NCBI GenBank assembly: GCA_034435435.1
Contig: DAOTXN010000118.1
Span: 1 to 51,103 of the forward strand
Length of the DNA: 51,103 nt
Source: DAOTXN01 sp034435435
Lineage (GTDB): Bacteria; Chloroflexota; Anaerolineae; S140-20
Reading direction: 5' to 3'
Shown: positions 1 through 8,205 of the stretch, piece after piece
Position numbering within the stretch: the first letter of the stretch is position 1
How the letters are laid out: each line of letters opens with the position of its first letter
Translations under genes and position numbers: made by a program
Notes under the pieces: generated by a model
Databases searched by the model: none
The model's input: the letters and a program-made list of their open reading frames with translations, nothing else
What the model was told of the DNA's origin: nothing

Positions 1-2
1 TC

Positions 3-119
3 GCGGCTTATCTCGCGGCCAACGCGAAATTGCTGGGCATCATCAAACGCACGCGAAAGAACCATCGAAAAAGCCCTTTGGCCGAGTTGTCGCACTTGAC
101 AAATTCAGGAGATCCTTAA
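3..119 (+). CDS. possible 3' end of an upstream gene (partial)
   Basis: An open frame runs in from the window edge and stops at a TAA at 117-119, giving about 38 residues rich in Ala, Leu, Lys and Arg. The composition is protein-like at first (AAYLAANAKLLGIIKR), but nothing identifies a family. The other two frames also stop within 140 bases, so this is only a weak call for the tail of a gene lying outside the window. Confidence 0.25.
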   Translation, partial: AAYLAANAKLLGIIKRTRKNHRKSPLAELSHLTNSGDP

Positions 120-234
120 CTTGTGAGTAATGCACTAACAGCAACCGGTGAGCAAACTGAACCTTCACACACGCTGGGCGGTATCTTATGTGGACGACCG
201 CCGTATGTAGCGCCGAAGTAGAAAGGGACACGCC

Positions 235-1170
235 ATGATTGCACAAACCGCCGCGCGGGTGCGCGACAACATCTCTCAAGTCATTGTCGGTAAACAAGAA
301 GTGATCGACCTGGCCCTGGTGGCTGTCTTGTGCGAAGGCCACCTGCTGTTGGAAGACGTGCCGGGCATCGGCAAGACCACCCTGGCCAAGGCCATCGCCG
401 CCAGCCTGGGCTGCTCCTTCAGCCGCATCCAGTTCACCCCCGACCTGTTGCCCAGCGACGTGACCGGCATTTACTATTTCAACCAAAAGTCCCAAGAGTT
501 CGAGTATCGCGCCGGACCGATCATGGCCCAAGTCGTGCTGGCCGACGAGATCAACCGGGCCACCCCGCGCACCCAGAGCGCCCTGCTGGAGGCCATGCAA
601 GAGCGCCAGGTCACGGTGGACATTGAGACCAAGCGCCTGCCGCGTCCCTTTCTAGTGTTGGCGACGCAGAACCCCATCGAGCTGGAGGGCACCTTTCCGC
701 TGCCCGAAGCCCAGGTGGACCGTTTTCTCATGCGCCTGTCCATCGGATACCCCAGCGAGGAAGAAGAGAACGACATCCTGTTGCGCTTTGAGCGTGAGGA
801 CCCGCTGGAAACGCTGCAGCCGGTGTGCGACCCCGAGACCGTGCAGACTATGCAGCGGGGGGTGCGCGAGATCAAGGTCGAAAGATCGGTGCGTGAGTAC
901 GTGGTCAAGGTGGCCCGCGCCACCCGCGAGCACGAAGAGGTAGACCTGGGGGCCAGCCCGCGCGGCACAATGGCATTGTACCGCACCGCGCAGGCGTTGG
1001 CGGCGCTGCGCGGGCGAAGTTTTGTGCTGCCCGACGACGTCAAGTTTCTGGCCCCGCACGTGCTGACCCACCGCATCCTCATCAGCCCGCAGACGCGCCT
1101 GCGCGGACGGCGACCCGAAGAGGTGGTGGCCGAAATCGTCAACACAGTGCCGGTGCCGGTGGAAACATGA
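235..1170 (+). CDS. MoxR-family AAA+ ATPase
   Basis: This 311-residue protein is a MoxR-type AAA+ ATPase, a class thought to act as chaperones that help assemble or activate partner complexes, usually with DUF58 proteins. The Walker A loop is at residues 41-50 (DVPGIGKTTL) and Walker B at 101-108 (VLADEINR). The sensor region at 143-160 includes TQNPIELEGTFPLPEAQ, a MoxR signature. The ATG at 235 follows an AAAGGGA ribosome-binding site. The stop codon overlaps the start of the DUF58 gene (ATGA), so the two are translationally coupled. Family assignment is secure; the client complex is unknown. Confidence 0.95.
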   Translation: MIAQTAARVRDNISQVIVGKQEVIDLALVAVLCEGHLLLEDVPGIGKTTLAKAIAASLGCSFSRIQFTPDLLPSDVTGIYYFNQKSQEFEYRAGPIMAQVVLADEINRATPRTQSALLEAMQERQVTVDIETKRLPRPFLVLATQNPIELEGTFPLPEAQVDRFLMRLSIGYPSEEEENDILLRFEREDPLETLQPVCDPETVQTMQRGVREIKVERSVREYVVKVARATREHEEVDLGASPRGTMALYRTAQALAALRGRSFVLPDDVKFLAPHVLTHRILISPQTRLRGRRPEEVVAEIVNTVPVPVET

Positions 1171-2603
1171 TCGGCCCCGGTCTCTCCGACAGTGACGTTG
1201 CAGCCATAGCTACCAGTCCGGAGGCCGGACTGCCGTGGGAGCTCGGCCACGGACAGATCGAAGAGCCGGCGCTGCACCGGGGCTGGCAACTGACCCTGCT
1301 GGCCGCTTTCTTCTGCGGTTACCTGCTGCAGTACCCGTTGCCGGTGGTAATCGGCATTTTTATCATCGTGTTCCGTTACGTGGCGCACTGGTACAGCCGG
1401 CGGGCGCTGAGGAACGTCGAATTTCGCCGCCGTTTCAGCAAACGGCGCACCTTCCCCGACGAGGAAACGGTGATGACGGTCGAGGTGGCAAACCGCAAAT
1501 GGCTGCCCCTGAGCTGGCTGGCGGCCGTGGACCACTGGGCCGAAACGCTGCCCTTTTTCACCGCCGAGGGAGAAGCTTTGCCCGAACGCCGCCTCGACCT
1601 TACGACGCTCATGTTCTCGCTGCGCGGGCGCGAGCGGGCCGGGCGCAGTTATCGCATCTTGCCCACGCAGCGCGGCATTTACCCCTTTGGCCCCATCGCG
1701 CTGCGAGCGGGCGATCCCTTTGGCCTGTTCGTCAATCGGGCCAGCCTCAAACAGCGCGATTGGCTCATCGTCTACCCACGCCTCGTCCCGCTGGAAGGGA
1801 TCGAATTACCCTATCAGGCCCCGTTTGGCGACGTGGCCGCCCGGCAATCCATCTTTCGAGACCCCATACGCACCGTCGGCGTGCGCGATTACCGCCCCGA
1901 AGACAGCTTTCGCCACGTGCACTGGAAGGCCAGCGCCCGTCGCCAGGACCTGCAAGTGCGTGTGTTCGAGCCGAGCACCGCCTATACCCTGATTCTGGCG
2001 CTCAACGTCGCCACTTTTGAGCGCCATTGGGAAGGCACGCGCCCCGAGATCGTGGAGCGTTTGGTCTCGGCCACGGCCTCGCTGGCCAACCATGCCGTCG
2101 AGCGGCGTTGGCTGGTGGGCCTGACGGCCAACGGCGCCATGCCCAACGCCGACCAGCCCATTCGCGTGCCGCCGGGACGCGGGCCGGACCAGCTCTCCTT
2201 TTTGCTGGAGGCGCTGGCGGGCGTCACCAGCTTTACCACCGCGCCGTTCGAGCAATTTCTGCTCCGCGAGAGCAGCCGCATGGCCTGGGGCGCGACGCTG
2301 GTCGCTGTTACCGCCATCATTACCGATCAAGTTTATGCCAGCCTGAGCCGGCTGCGCGCCGCCGGCCGGCGCGTCGTACTCGTCGCGCTGACAGAAAAAC
2401 CGCCCCAACCGCCGCTCGATCTGCTGACCTTTTTCGCACCCAACGAGGGCCTGGCCTTCGATCCGGCCCAGCCCGGCGGCAAAGCGCGACTGATCCCGGT
2501 GGAACAGCGAAATCCGGGACTGGGGATCAGGGATTGGGGATTAGGGATTCGTCCTTCGTCCTTCGTCCTTCGTCCTTCGTCATCCGCCGGAGGTGGACAA
2601 TGA
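1167..2603 (+). CDS. DUF58 domain protein (first copy)
   Basis: This 478-residue protein has two N-terminal membrane segments (about residues 33-70) and a soluble region holding the DUF58 signature near residues 237-258 (VGVRDYRPEDSFRHVHWKAS), the conserved core seen in proteins encoded beside MoxR. The following part resembles a von Willebrand A-like fold. It overlaps moxR upstream and the DUF4129 gene downstream by 4 bases each. The last 25 or so residues (from about NPGLGIRDWG) are encoded by reiterated short words at 2518-2586 that look like intergenic repeat DNA read in frame, so the C-terminal tail is probably recent and dispensable. Its biochemical role is not established. Confidence 0.92.
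   Translation: MIGPGLSDSDVAAIATSPEAGLPWELGHGQIEEPALHRGWQLTLLAAFFCGYLLQYPLPVVIGIFIIVFRYVAHWYSRRALRNVEFRRRFSKRRTFPDEETVMTVEVANRKWLPLSWLAAVDHWAETLPFFTAEGEALPERRLDLTTLMFSLRGRERAGRSYRILPTQRGIYPFGPIALRAGDPFGLFVNRASLKQRDWLIVYPRLVPLEGIELPYQAPFGDVAARQSIFRDPIRTVGVRDYRPEDSFRHVHWKASARRQDLQVRVFEPSTAYTLILALNVATFERHWEGTRPEIVERLVSATASLANHAVERRWLVGLTANGAMPNADQPIRVPPGRGPDQLSFLLEALAGVTSFTTAPFEQFLLRESSRMAWGATLVAVTAIITDQVYASLSRLRAAGRRVVLVALTEKPPQPPLDLLTFFAPNEGLAFDPAQPGGKARLIPVEQRNPGLGIRDWGLGIRPSSFVLRPSSSAGGGQ
2518..2586. repeat. reiterated short-word repeat inside a coding end
   Basis: Two blocks of simple words lie back to back: variants of GGGATTGGGGATTAGG and then four copies of GTCCTTC/TTCGTCC. Such words are usually intergenic in genomes of this type. 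Here they are read through by the end of the first DUF58 gene and are followed at once by the ribosome-binding site of the next gene (GGAGGTGG at 2589-2596). Confidence 0.8.
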
Positions 2604-4015
2604 GCGGGCCAATCCGCCGCCGCACGCTCTTGCATCTGTGCCTGGCGCTGATGGCTGCCTGCTGCGTGGCCTGGATATTGTGGGCCTTGTTTGGCCCGGC
2701 CGGCCCGCCGCTGCCGCTCACGCTGGTCGTATTGACCTTGTTGATCCAGTTTTCCCTCGTCTTTAGCCGCTGGCTGCGCGGGCTGGATTTAAAGCCCAAA
2801 CTGCATCGCAGCCTCACCCTGGGCGCGTTTGCCTTTGTGGCCCTGCTGGTGATGTTGGGGGGCTTTTATAATCGCTACGGCGTGTTGGGCGGGGGTTGGT
2901 GGAACCGGCTCTTGCAGAATGACCTGTCCGGCGACACATTTTTCAACCAAAACACGAGCCTGCTCATTGTGGCCGTGTGCTGGTGGGCAGGCCGGCAATT
3001 AGGCGATATGTTGCTCACCTCGACCCATCTACTACGTTTCTTTTACCTGTGCTTGCTGGTCCTGGCCGTGTCGTCCATTACCTCAACCTTGTTCGTCCAC
3101 GATACCTTTCGAGACGCGCCCTGGCTGTTTTTCGTCCTGCTGTTCACCGGGTTGCTGATGCTAGGATTGGGCCGGGTCGAAGAGGCGGCGCGGCGCTCGC
3201 AGAGCGAGGGGGCCCCGTTCACCTTTTACTGGCTAGGCCAACTCGGTCTCACGGCGGGGGTCTTGATCGGCTTGCTGCTCGTGGCGCTGGCGCTGAGGCT
3301 GCAACACGGCTTTGGTCTGATTTTGGCCCTCGTGACGCCGGCGCTGGCGGCGCTGGTCTACCCGGCGGCGTTCATCGGGGCCAGGGTCATCGCGTTGGGG
3401 CTGGAATCGCTGGCTCCGGCAGCAGAGACCGTCGTCGAGTCGCCGGGTCAAAGCGGTTCTTCTGTCGCCCAGACGCCCGACCCCAATTCCTTCGAGGCCG
3501 TTTGCGTCGGTTTGTTTACCTTGCTCTTTTGCGCCATTATCGTCGCGGCGCTGGTATACGGCGCCCGGCGTTGGAAACAGCTGTTCAAAGACCAGGAAGA
3601 AGCAGAGGGCGAGGCGCTGCCGTCGGTGGGGCAGCGCGTGTCCGATGCGGTGGAAAACCGCCTGGAACGATTGGGGTTGAGCTTGCCGGGGATGGACCGC
3701 TTGCGGCGGCGGCTGGCGGCCCGCTCGGTGCGGCGCATCTATGCGGCGCTGCTGGCGCTGGGGGCCGAGCAGGGTTACCCGCGCGCCGCAGCCCGCACGC
3801 CCTACGAGCACCTGGCGGCGCTCAAGCAGGCCTTTCCGGGGGGCGAAGCGCAGGTGGAGCGCATCACCGAGGCTTACGTGGCCGTTCACTATGGCGAGGC
3901 CCCGGAAAGCCGCGCGGCGTTACAAGAGATCAAGACCGCGTGGGAGCAGGTGCGTGAGGGGGCGGAATGGATAGCACCCGTAAAGACAATTGTCGAAACT
4001 AATTTCAAGGCGTGA
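2600..4015 (+). CDS. DUF4129-domain membrane protein (first copy)
   Basis: This 471-residue protein has several hydrophobic segments in its first 300 residues. Its C-terminal cytoplasmic domain contains YPRAAARTPYEHL and ITEAYVAVHYGEAPES, the DUF4129 signature found at the end of transglutaminase-like membrane proteins. No transglutaminase Cys-His-Asp triad is visible, so it looks like a stand-alone scaffold form. The ATG at 2600 overlaps the DUF58 stop and has GGAGGTGG just upstream; longer in-frame reading starts at 2027 only shadow the DUF58 gene. The last 11 bases overlap the convergent TumE-like gene. It probably works with the MoxR/DUF58 partners at the membrane. Confidence 0.85.
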   Translation: MSGPIRRRTLLHLCLALMAACCVAWILWALFGPAGPPLPLTLVVLTLLIQFSLVFSRWLRGLDLKPKLHRSLTLGAFAFVALLVMLGGFYNRYGVLGGGWWNRLLQNDLSGDTFFNQNTSLLIVAVCWWAGRQLGDMLLTSTHLLRFFYLCLLVLAVSSITSTLFVHDTFRDAPWLFFVLLFTGLLMLGLGRVEEAARRSQSEGAPFTFYWLGQLGLTAGVLIGLLLVALALRLQHGFGLILALVTPALAALVYPAAFIGARVIALGLESLAPAAETVVESPGQSGSSVAQTPDPNSFEAVCVGLFTLLFCAIIVAALVYGARRWKQLFKDQEEAEGEALPSVGQRVSDAVENRLERLGLSLPGMDRLRRRLAARSVRRIYAALLALGAEQGYPRAAARTPYEHLAALKQAFPGGEAQVERITEAYVAVHYGEAPESRAALQEIKTAWEQVREGAEWIAPVKTIVETNFKA

Positions 4016-4418
4016 GCAAGTTGTGTGCGATCTCTTCGATCAGAAAGGGCAAATTAGGACGCTCAAAGCTAACATCTGGCGCAGGGACGCGGTGCCGCTT
4101 TATATTAGACGGGACGTGCTTGTGATGCGGAAAGGTGCTGCTCAATGAAGGATCATTTGGATGCGGCTGAGGGTCATACCAGTACAGGCGTTCCCTGCGC
4201 CGGTCCACAGCATAACTGTAACCTTGAATGACGTTTCGCGCAAAGTTCAGGTCTTCCCAGATCGTCAGCGTGATATCGTTCTCGAACTCGACCACGCCGG
4301 CCAACTCGGCAAATGCTGGCGCGCGTCGGATGACAACCAGTGTGGACCGCCGGATTGAGGAGTAGAGACTGGGCAGCGAGTAAACCAGCAGTTCATAATC
4401 TGCAAGGGATGGGAGCAT
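4005..4418 (-). CDS. TumE-like (DUF6516) toxin
   Basis: This 137-residue protein resembles DUF6516/TumE toxins. It has an N-terminal region of strands around residues 20-60, a central stretch where the protein turns to YWYDPQPHPNDPSLSSTFPHHKH, and a C-terminal helix (FLIEEIAHNLL). The FPHHKH motif is the most characteristic element. The gene sits directly after its likely antitoxin: TGATG at 4416-4420 serves as antitoxin stop and toxin start, a coupling typical of toxin-antitoxin pairs. The pair lies antiparallel to the MoxR/DUF58 genes and converges on the first DUF4129 gene. Toxic activity is inferred from the family. Confidence 0.75.
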   Translation of the reverse strand: MLPSLADYELLVYSLPSLYSSIRRSTLVVIRRAPAFAELAGVVEFENDITLTIWEDLNFARNVIQGYSYAVDRRRERLYWYDPQPHPNDPSLSSTFPHHKHVPSNIKRHRVPAPDVSFERPNLPFLIEEIAHNLLTP

Positions 4419-4717
4419 CAGGCTTGCACCAATTGCGGATTGGGCGTGAGACGAACAGGGCGATCATTGATGTTTTTCTGCAGGTCGACGATAAAGGCCC
4501 GGCTATGCGCCTGAAATTCGACTTCACGCTCCCGCAGCATTTCGTAGGCGCTGGCCCAACGCACAAATTCGGTCGTTTGCTCAAACCCTTCGTCGTCCAG
4601 CAAGCCCTGCTGGTACAGCTCATAAAAATCTTGTGAAGTCACGCCATATTTGCGCTCGTAAGCCTGAGTACGCGCCTGAAGCGCGTGCATATCTTGAATC
4701 AGTTCATAGAGTGTCAT
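4418..4717 (-). CDS. TumA-like antitoxin
   Basis: This 99-residue, largely helical protein begins MTLYELIQDMHALQARTQAY and includes YGVTSQDFYELYQQGLLDDEG, a pattern found in small proteins encoded just upstream of DUF6516/TumE toxins. A strong ribosome-binding site (GAGGAGGT on the minus strand) precedes the ATG at 4717. Its stop overlaps the toxin start by one base. It probably neutralizes the TumE-like protein. The call rests on partner, order, size and sequence flavour; no DNA-binding domain is obvious. Confidence 0.68.
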   Translation of the reverse strand: MTLYELIQDMHALQARTQAYERKYGVTSQDFYELYQQGLLDDEGFEQTTEFVRWASAYEMLREREVEFQAHSRAFIVDLQKNINDRPVRLTPNPQLVQA

Positions 4718-4791
4718 GGAAGCACCTCCTCAACCTGGTGACTCTATTTTAGCACAAGTCGGCACAGTGGGCTATAGGTATCGTTGGCGAA

Positions 4792-6108
4792 ATGTTCGAT
4801 AAACGCTGGATTGCGCTGGCCTTTGCGCTCATCATGCTGGGCGTCGCCTTGCACGCCCCGGCGCTGCTCGTGCTCAGCGCGCTCATCCTGACCCTGTTCC
4901 CCGTGGCCGCGTGGTGGAATCGGCGCGCCCTGCGCGGCGTCACTTATCAACGCTGGCTGAGCCACACCCGCGCCTTTCCCGGCGAGACGGTGCGCCTGAC
5001 GGTGCAGATCGAAAACCGCAAGCTGCTGCCGGTCCCCTGGCTGCGGGTGCAGGACGAGTTTCCACGCGCCGTGGCGCCCATCGAGGGCGACGACAGGAGG
5101 AGCACCCTGGCCCCGTCGCACGAGCCGGAGCGCGGCTATCTGGTCAGCGTGCTGGCGCTGCGCTGGTACGAGCGAGTGCGCCGCCATTATACGCTGCGCT
5201 GCGCCCGGCGAGGTGTGTTTGCGTTGGGTCCGGTGCGTTACCAGTCGGGCGACCTGTTCAGCCTGTTTCGCACTCAGCGCGACGAGCGCTACCCGCAGCA
5301 CATCATCGTCTATCCGCAGGTCATGCCCTTGCGCGAGCTGGGCCTCCCCTCCAAAGCGCCCTTTGGCGACACCCGCGCCCCGCGCGAGCTGTTCAAAGAC
5401 CCCAGCCGGATTATGGGCTGCCGCGACCATCGCCCCTACGACAGCTTTCGCCACATCCACTGGAAGGCCACGGCGCGGCGCGGCGATTTGCAGGTCAAGG
5501 TGTACGAGCCGACCATCGCGCTCAACGTCGTCTTGTGTCTGAACGTGGCGACCTTTGCCTACCCCTGGCAGGGCGTGCGACCCGAAGTATTGGAGCACGC
5601 CATCGTGGTGGCGGCGTCCCTGGCCGACGACGCCATCCGGCGCGAATACATCGTGGGCATTGTAGCGAACGGCGCCATGCCGCACGCCGACCAACCGCTC
5701 AAAGTGTTGCCGGGCCGTTCGCCCGATCAGTTGACGCGCATCTTGGAAGTGTTAGCCGGCGTGACCCACTTTTGCACGGCCTCTATCGACCGGCTGCTGC
5801 GCGACGAAAGCCCCAATCTGCCGTGGGGAGCGACGTTGGTCGTCGTCACAGCCGTCGTCACCGACGAGCTGCGGGCGACGCTGAGCCGCCTGCGCGAGGT
5901 GGGGCGGCGGCTGGTGCTGGTGGCGGTGGACCGCGAGCCGCCGCAACCGGTCCCCGGCCTCCTGTGTTACCACGTGCCGCCCGACCGCACCGGCCACGAC
6001 GCCGAGCCGCCGGCCGATTTCCGGCCACCCCAGGCCAGGGTTGAGGCCGCTGTTTTGGATGAAGGACAGAGGCAGTGGCAGCGACCGCTGCGCAAGGGGG
6101 GCGTGTAA
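4792..6108 (+). CDS. DUF58 domain protein (second copy)
   Basis: This 438-residue protein is a second DUF58 protein, with two hydrophobic N-terminal segments (residues 5-40) and the signature GCRDHRPYDSFRHIHWKATA near residue 205. It is clearly paralogous to the protein at 1167-2603 along its full length, for example in HWKA(S/T)ARR and the NGAMP-ADQP stretch. The start at 4792 has only a weak ribosome-binding site. Its stop TAA shares a base with the next start (TAATG at 6106-6110). The pair that follows repeats the order of the first operon without a second moxR, suggesting that one MoxR serves two DUF58/DUF4129 sets. Confidence 0.92.
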   Translation: MFDKRWIALAFALIMLGVALHAPALLVLSALILTLFPVAAWWNRRALRGVTYQRWLSHTRAFPGETVRLTVQIENRKLLPVPWLRVQDEFPRAVAPIEGDDRRSTLAPSHEPERGYLVSVLALRWYERVRRHYTLRCARRGVFALGPVRYQSGDLFSLFRTQRDERYPQHIIVYPQVMPLRELGLPSKAPFGDTRAPRELFKDPSRIMGCRDHRPYDSFRHIHWKATARRGDLQVKVYEPTIALNVVLCLNVATFAYPWQGVRPEVLEHAIVVAASLADDAIRREYIVGIVANGAMPHADQPLKVLPGRSPDQLTRILEVLAGVTHFCTASIDRLLRDESPNLPWGATLVVVTAVVTDELRATLSRLREVGRRLVLVAVDREPPQPVPGLLCYHVPPDRTGHDAEPPADFRPPQARVEAAVLDEGQRQWQRPLRKGGV

Positions 6109-7601
6109 TGACGGTACGAGTGCGCAGCGGGCTGGAGCGCCTGCTGGCGCTGCTGGCAGCGATTGACTGGCGGCGCGAGACGCTGTATCCCTTGTCGGCG
6201 GCGATGGAAGTGGCCTGGTTTGCGCCGTGGTATCTGGCGCTCATTCCGGCCACGGGCCGCCTGCCGCCGCTCCGCACGGCCATCGGCTTGCTCGTCATCA
6301 TGGTCATCCCGGTGTACACGGCGCGGCTGCTGGACCGATTATCGCTCAAGCCCCGCGTGCAGCAGGCGGCCATGGTCGCGCTGTTGGCGCTGAGCTGTAT
6401 CTTGGCGCTGCGCGTCTTGCTCTACGCCGGACAGGCATACAAGGGCCTGGATTGGCTGGCCGAGACCATCACCGAGGTCATCAGTTTTAACGCGCTGATC
6501 CCCGACTGGTTCGTCATCGTGATGAGTACGCTGTTTTTGTGGTGGCGCGGCATCAGTTTGGGGCAACGCCGCCCCTCGGTAGACGCTGTCGCGTTTGGCT
6601 TTTACGTCGGCATCGTCTCGTTCATCGGTTTTGTGCTCGTGGTCAGCATCGTCACCGGGCAGGACCCCGCGTTCTTTATCCCGATTTTCTTTTTCTTTAG
6701 CCTGATGGCCCTGGCCGCGACGCGCATGGAAGAAATGCGCGGGCTGCGGGGCGCAATTCGCTCGCCTTTTGGCTTCTCGTGGCTGTTCGCCATCACGCTG
6801 GCGGCGCTGGCGGTGATTATCTTGGGGGCGCTGCTGGGCGCGCTGCTGACCGGGGGCGACATGCAGGCCGTGCTGCACTGGATCGAGCCGTTGTTGCTGG
6901 TGGCCGGCATTCTGTTGGGCCTGGCGCTGGTCGCGCTGCGCACCGTGGTCCATTGGCTGCTGGGCCTGTTGCGCGGGCTAGGCTTGGGCGGGGTCTCCGC
7001 GCCGCTGGCCGAGCTGTTGGACGGGCTGGATGATCTGCTGCCCGACCCGGCCGCCGGGCAGATCGAAGCGCCCGCTGGCCTGAGCACGGTCGCAGGGATC
7101 ATCCGGTTGCTGTTTTTTTTCGCGCTGGTGGTAGGGATGGGCGTTCTCGTGATATGGATGGTGCGGCGACAGAGCCGTTTACCCCGCGAGCGCGAGGATG
7201 AGGACCACGAATTCCTTCTGTCTCCGGCGCTGTTGGCCGAAAACTTGCGTCGTTGGGCCGAGGCCGGCCGGGGACGGCTAGCGACGCTGCTGGGCGTGGT
7301 GGAAAACGCGGGTCTGCGCGGACTGTTCCGCGCCCTGACCATCCGCCGCATCTATGCCCACATGCTCCACCTGGGCGCCGAGCAGGGCTACCCCCGCGCC
7401 GCCCACCAAACGCCTTATGAGTATCAAGAAACGGCCGCCCGCGCCTTTCCCGCCGCCCTGGCCGAGGTATACGTCATCACCGAAGCCTACATCGCAGTGC
7501 ATTACGGCGAGGCGCCCGAGACTGGGGCCGAATTACAAGAGATCCGCGCATGCTGGGAACGGCTGAAAGAATCGGTGCACGTCAAAAGCGACGGGCCATA
7601 A
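6108..7601 (+). CDS. DUF4129-domain membrane protein (second copy)
   Basis: This 497-residue polytopic protein has several hydrophobic stretches between about residues 45 and 360, then a cytoplasmic tail with YPRAAHQTPYEYQ and ITEAYIAVHYGEAPET, the same DUF4129 pattern as in the first copy. The ATG at 6108 overlaps the DUF58 stop; an in-frame ATG at 6075 lies inside the DUF58 gene and is less likely. No transglutaminase catalytic triad is seen. It is probably a membrane partner of the second DUF58 protein. Confidence 0.85.
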   Translation: MTVRVRSGLERLLALLAAIDWRRETLYPLSAAMEVAWFAPWYLALIPATGRLPPLRTAIGLLVIMVIPVYTARLLDRLSLKPRVQQAAMVALLALSCILALRVLLYAGQAYKGLDWLAETITEVISFNALIPDWFVIVMSTLFLWWRGISLGQRRPSVDAVAFGFYVGIVSFIGFVLVVSIVTGQDPAFFIPIFFFFSLMALAATRMEEMRGLRGAIRSPFGFSWLFAITLAALAVIILGALLGALLTGGDMQAVLHWIEPLLLVAGILLGLALVALRTVVHWLLGLLRGLGLGGVSAPLAELLDGLDDLLPDPAAGQIEAPAGLSTVAGIIRLLFFFALVVGMGVLVIWMVRRQSRLPREREDEDHEFLLSPALLAENLRRWAEAGRGRLATLLGVVENAGLRGLFRALTIRRIYAHMLHLGAEQGYPRAAHQTPYEYQETAARAFPAALAEVYVITEAYIAVHYGEAPETGAELQEIRACWERLKESVHVKSDGP

Positions 7602-7610
7602 TTGGTGTGT

Positions 7611-7639
7611 TTGACACTGCCTATGACTTGTGGTATATT
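7611..7639 (+). promoter_or_regulatory. sigma70-type promoter of the Roadblock gene
   Basis: A perfect -35 box TTGACA (7611-7616) is separated by 17 bases from TATATT (7634-7639), a 5/6 match to the -10 consensus. It lies about 60 bases before the Roadblock/LC7 start and just after the DUF4129 stop, so the Roadblock gene is likely its own transcription unit. Confidence 0.7.
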
Positions 7640-7699
7640 TGATTTGCTTTTATGGGTGGTTGAATCCGGTTCTCGGGCCTTGCGAAAGGAGCGCCTTCT

Positions 7700-8071
7700 A
7701 TGACCAAGTCGCGCACAGAGAGAATGGTAGCCCGCCTGCGGGATCTGCAATCTGGCACCCCTGACATCGAAGCTTCGGCCGTGGTCAGCGTAGATGGCCT
7801 GATTATGGCCTCTGCCCTCCCCGCCGACGTCGAAGAGGATCGCGTTTCGGCCATGTCGGCGGCCATGCTGTCACTGGGCGAGCGCATCGCCACTGAACTG
7901 GGTCGCGGCAACCTGGACCAGGTGTACATCCGAGGCAGCCAGGGATACGTATTTCTGTCGGCAGTCGGTCTGGAAGCCGTGCTCACCGTGTTGGCTCGCA
8001 GCGACGCCAAGCTGGGCCTGATCTTTCTGGACATGAAACGAGCCGCCGAGGATTTGAGCAAGCTGGTCTAG
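7700..8071 (+). CDS. Roadblock/LC7 domain protein
   Basis: This 123-residue protein is a single Roadblock/LC7 domain. It starts with a helix (RMVARLRDLQSGTPDIEASAVV), followed by VDGLIMASALP and a strand pair ending in YVFLSAVGLEAVLTVLARSDAKLGLIFLDMKRA, the usual order for this fold. Bacterial members regulate small MglA-like or Ras-like GTPases or act as dimerization modules. The ATG at 7700 follows AAAGGAG. No GTPase gene lies nearby, so its partner is outside the window or it works alone. A terminator follows. Confidence 0.88.
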   Translation: MTKSRTERMVARLRDLQSGTPDIEASAVVSVDGLIMASALPADVEEDRVSAMSAAMLSLGERIATELGRGNLDQVYIRGSQGYVFLSAVGLEAVLTVLARSDAKLGLIFLDMKRAAEDLSKLV

Positions 8072-8145
8072 GAAAACGGCTTGTCGATGAGGTAAGGGAT
8101 GAGCGGGAGGCGGTGTCCCGTACCAAACTTGTTTGACGGATAACC

Positions 8146-8188
8146 GATGGGGAGAGTCGAATGACCGGCTCTCCCCATCTCTCTTTTT
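8146..8188 (+). terminator. Rho-independent terminator or pyrG leader attenuator
   Basis: An 11-bp perfect stem, GATGGGGAGAG / CTCTCCCCATC (8146-8156 and 8169-8179) with a 12-base loop, is followed by CTCTTTTT. It lies after the Roadblock gene and only 17 bases before the pyrG start, so it could terminate the upstream unit or attenuate pyrG. I see no convincing promoter between 8072 and 8146. Confidence 0.75.
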
Positions 8189-8205
8189 AACACGAAGGAC
8201 GCGAA

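Noticed and set aside
2027..2599. N-terminal extension of the first DUF4129 gene
   Set aside because: This stretch is an alternate-frame shadow of DUF58; the start at 2600 has a strong ribosome-binding site and the usual 4-base overlap.
8133..8162. TTGACG with TCGAAT as a pyrG promoter
   Set aside because: The -10 is poor and lies in the terminator loop.
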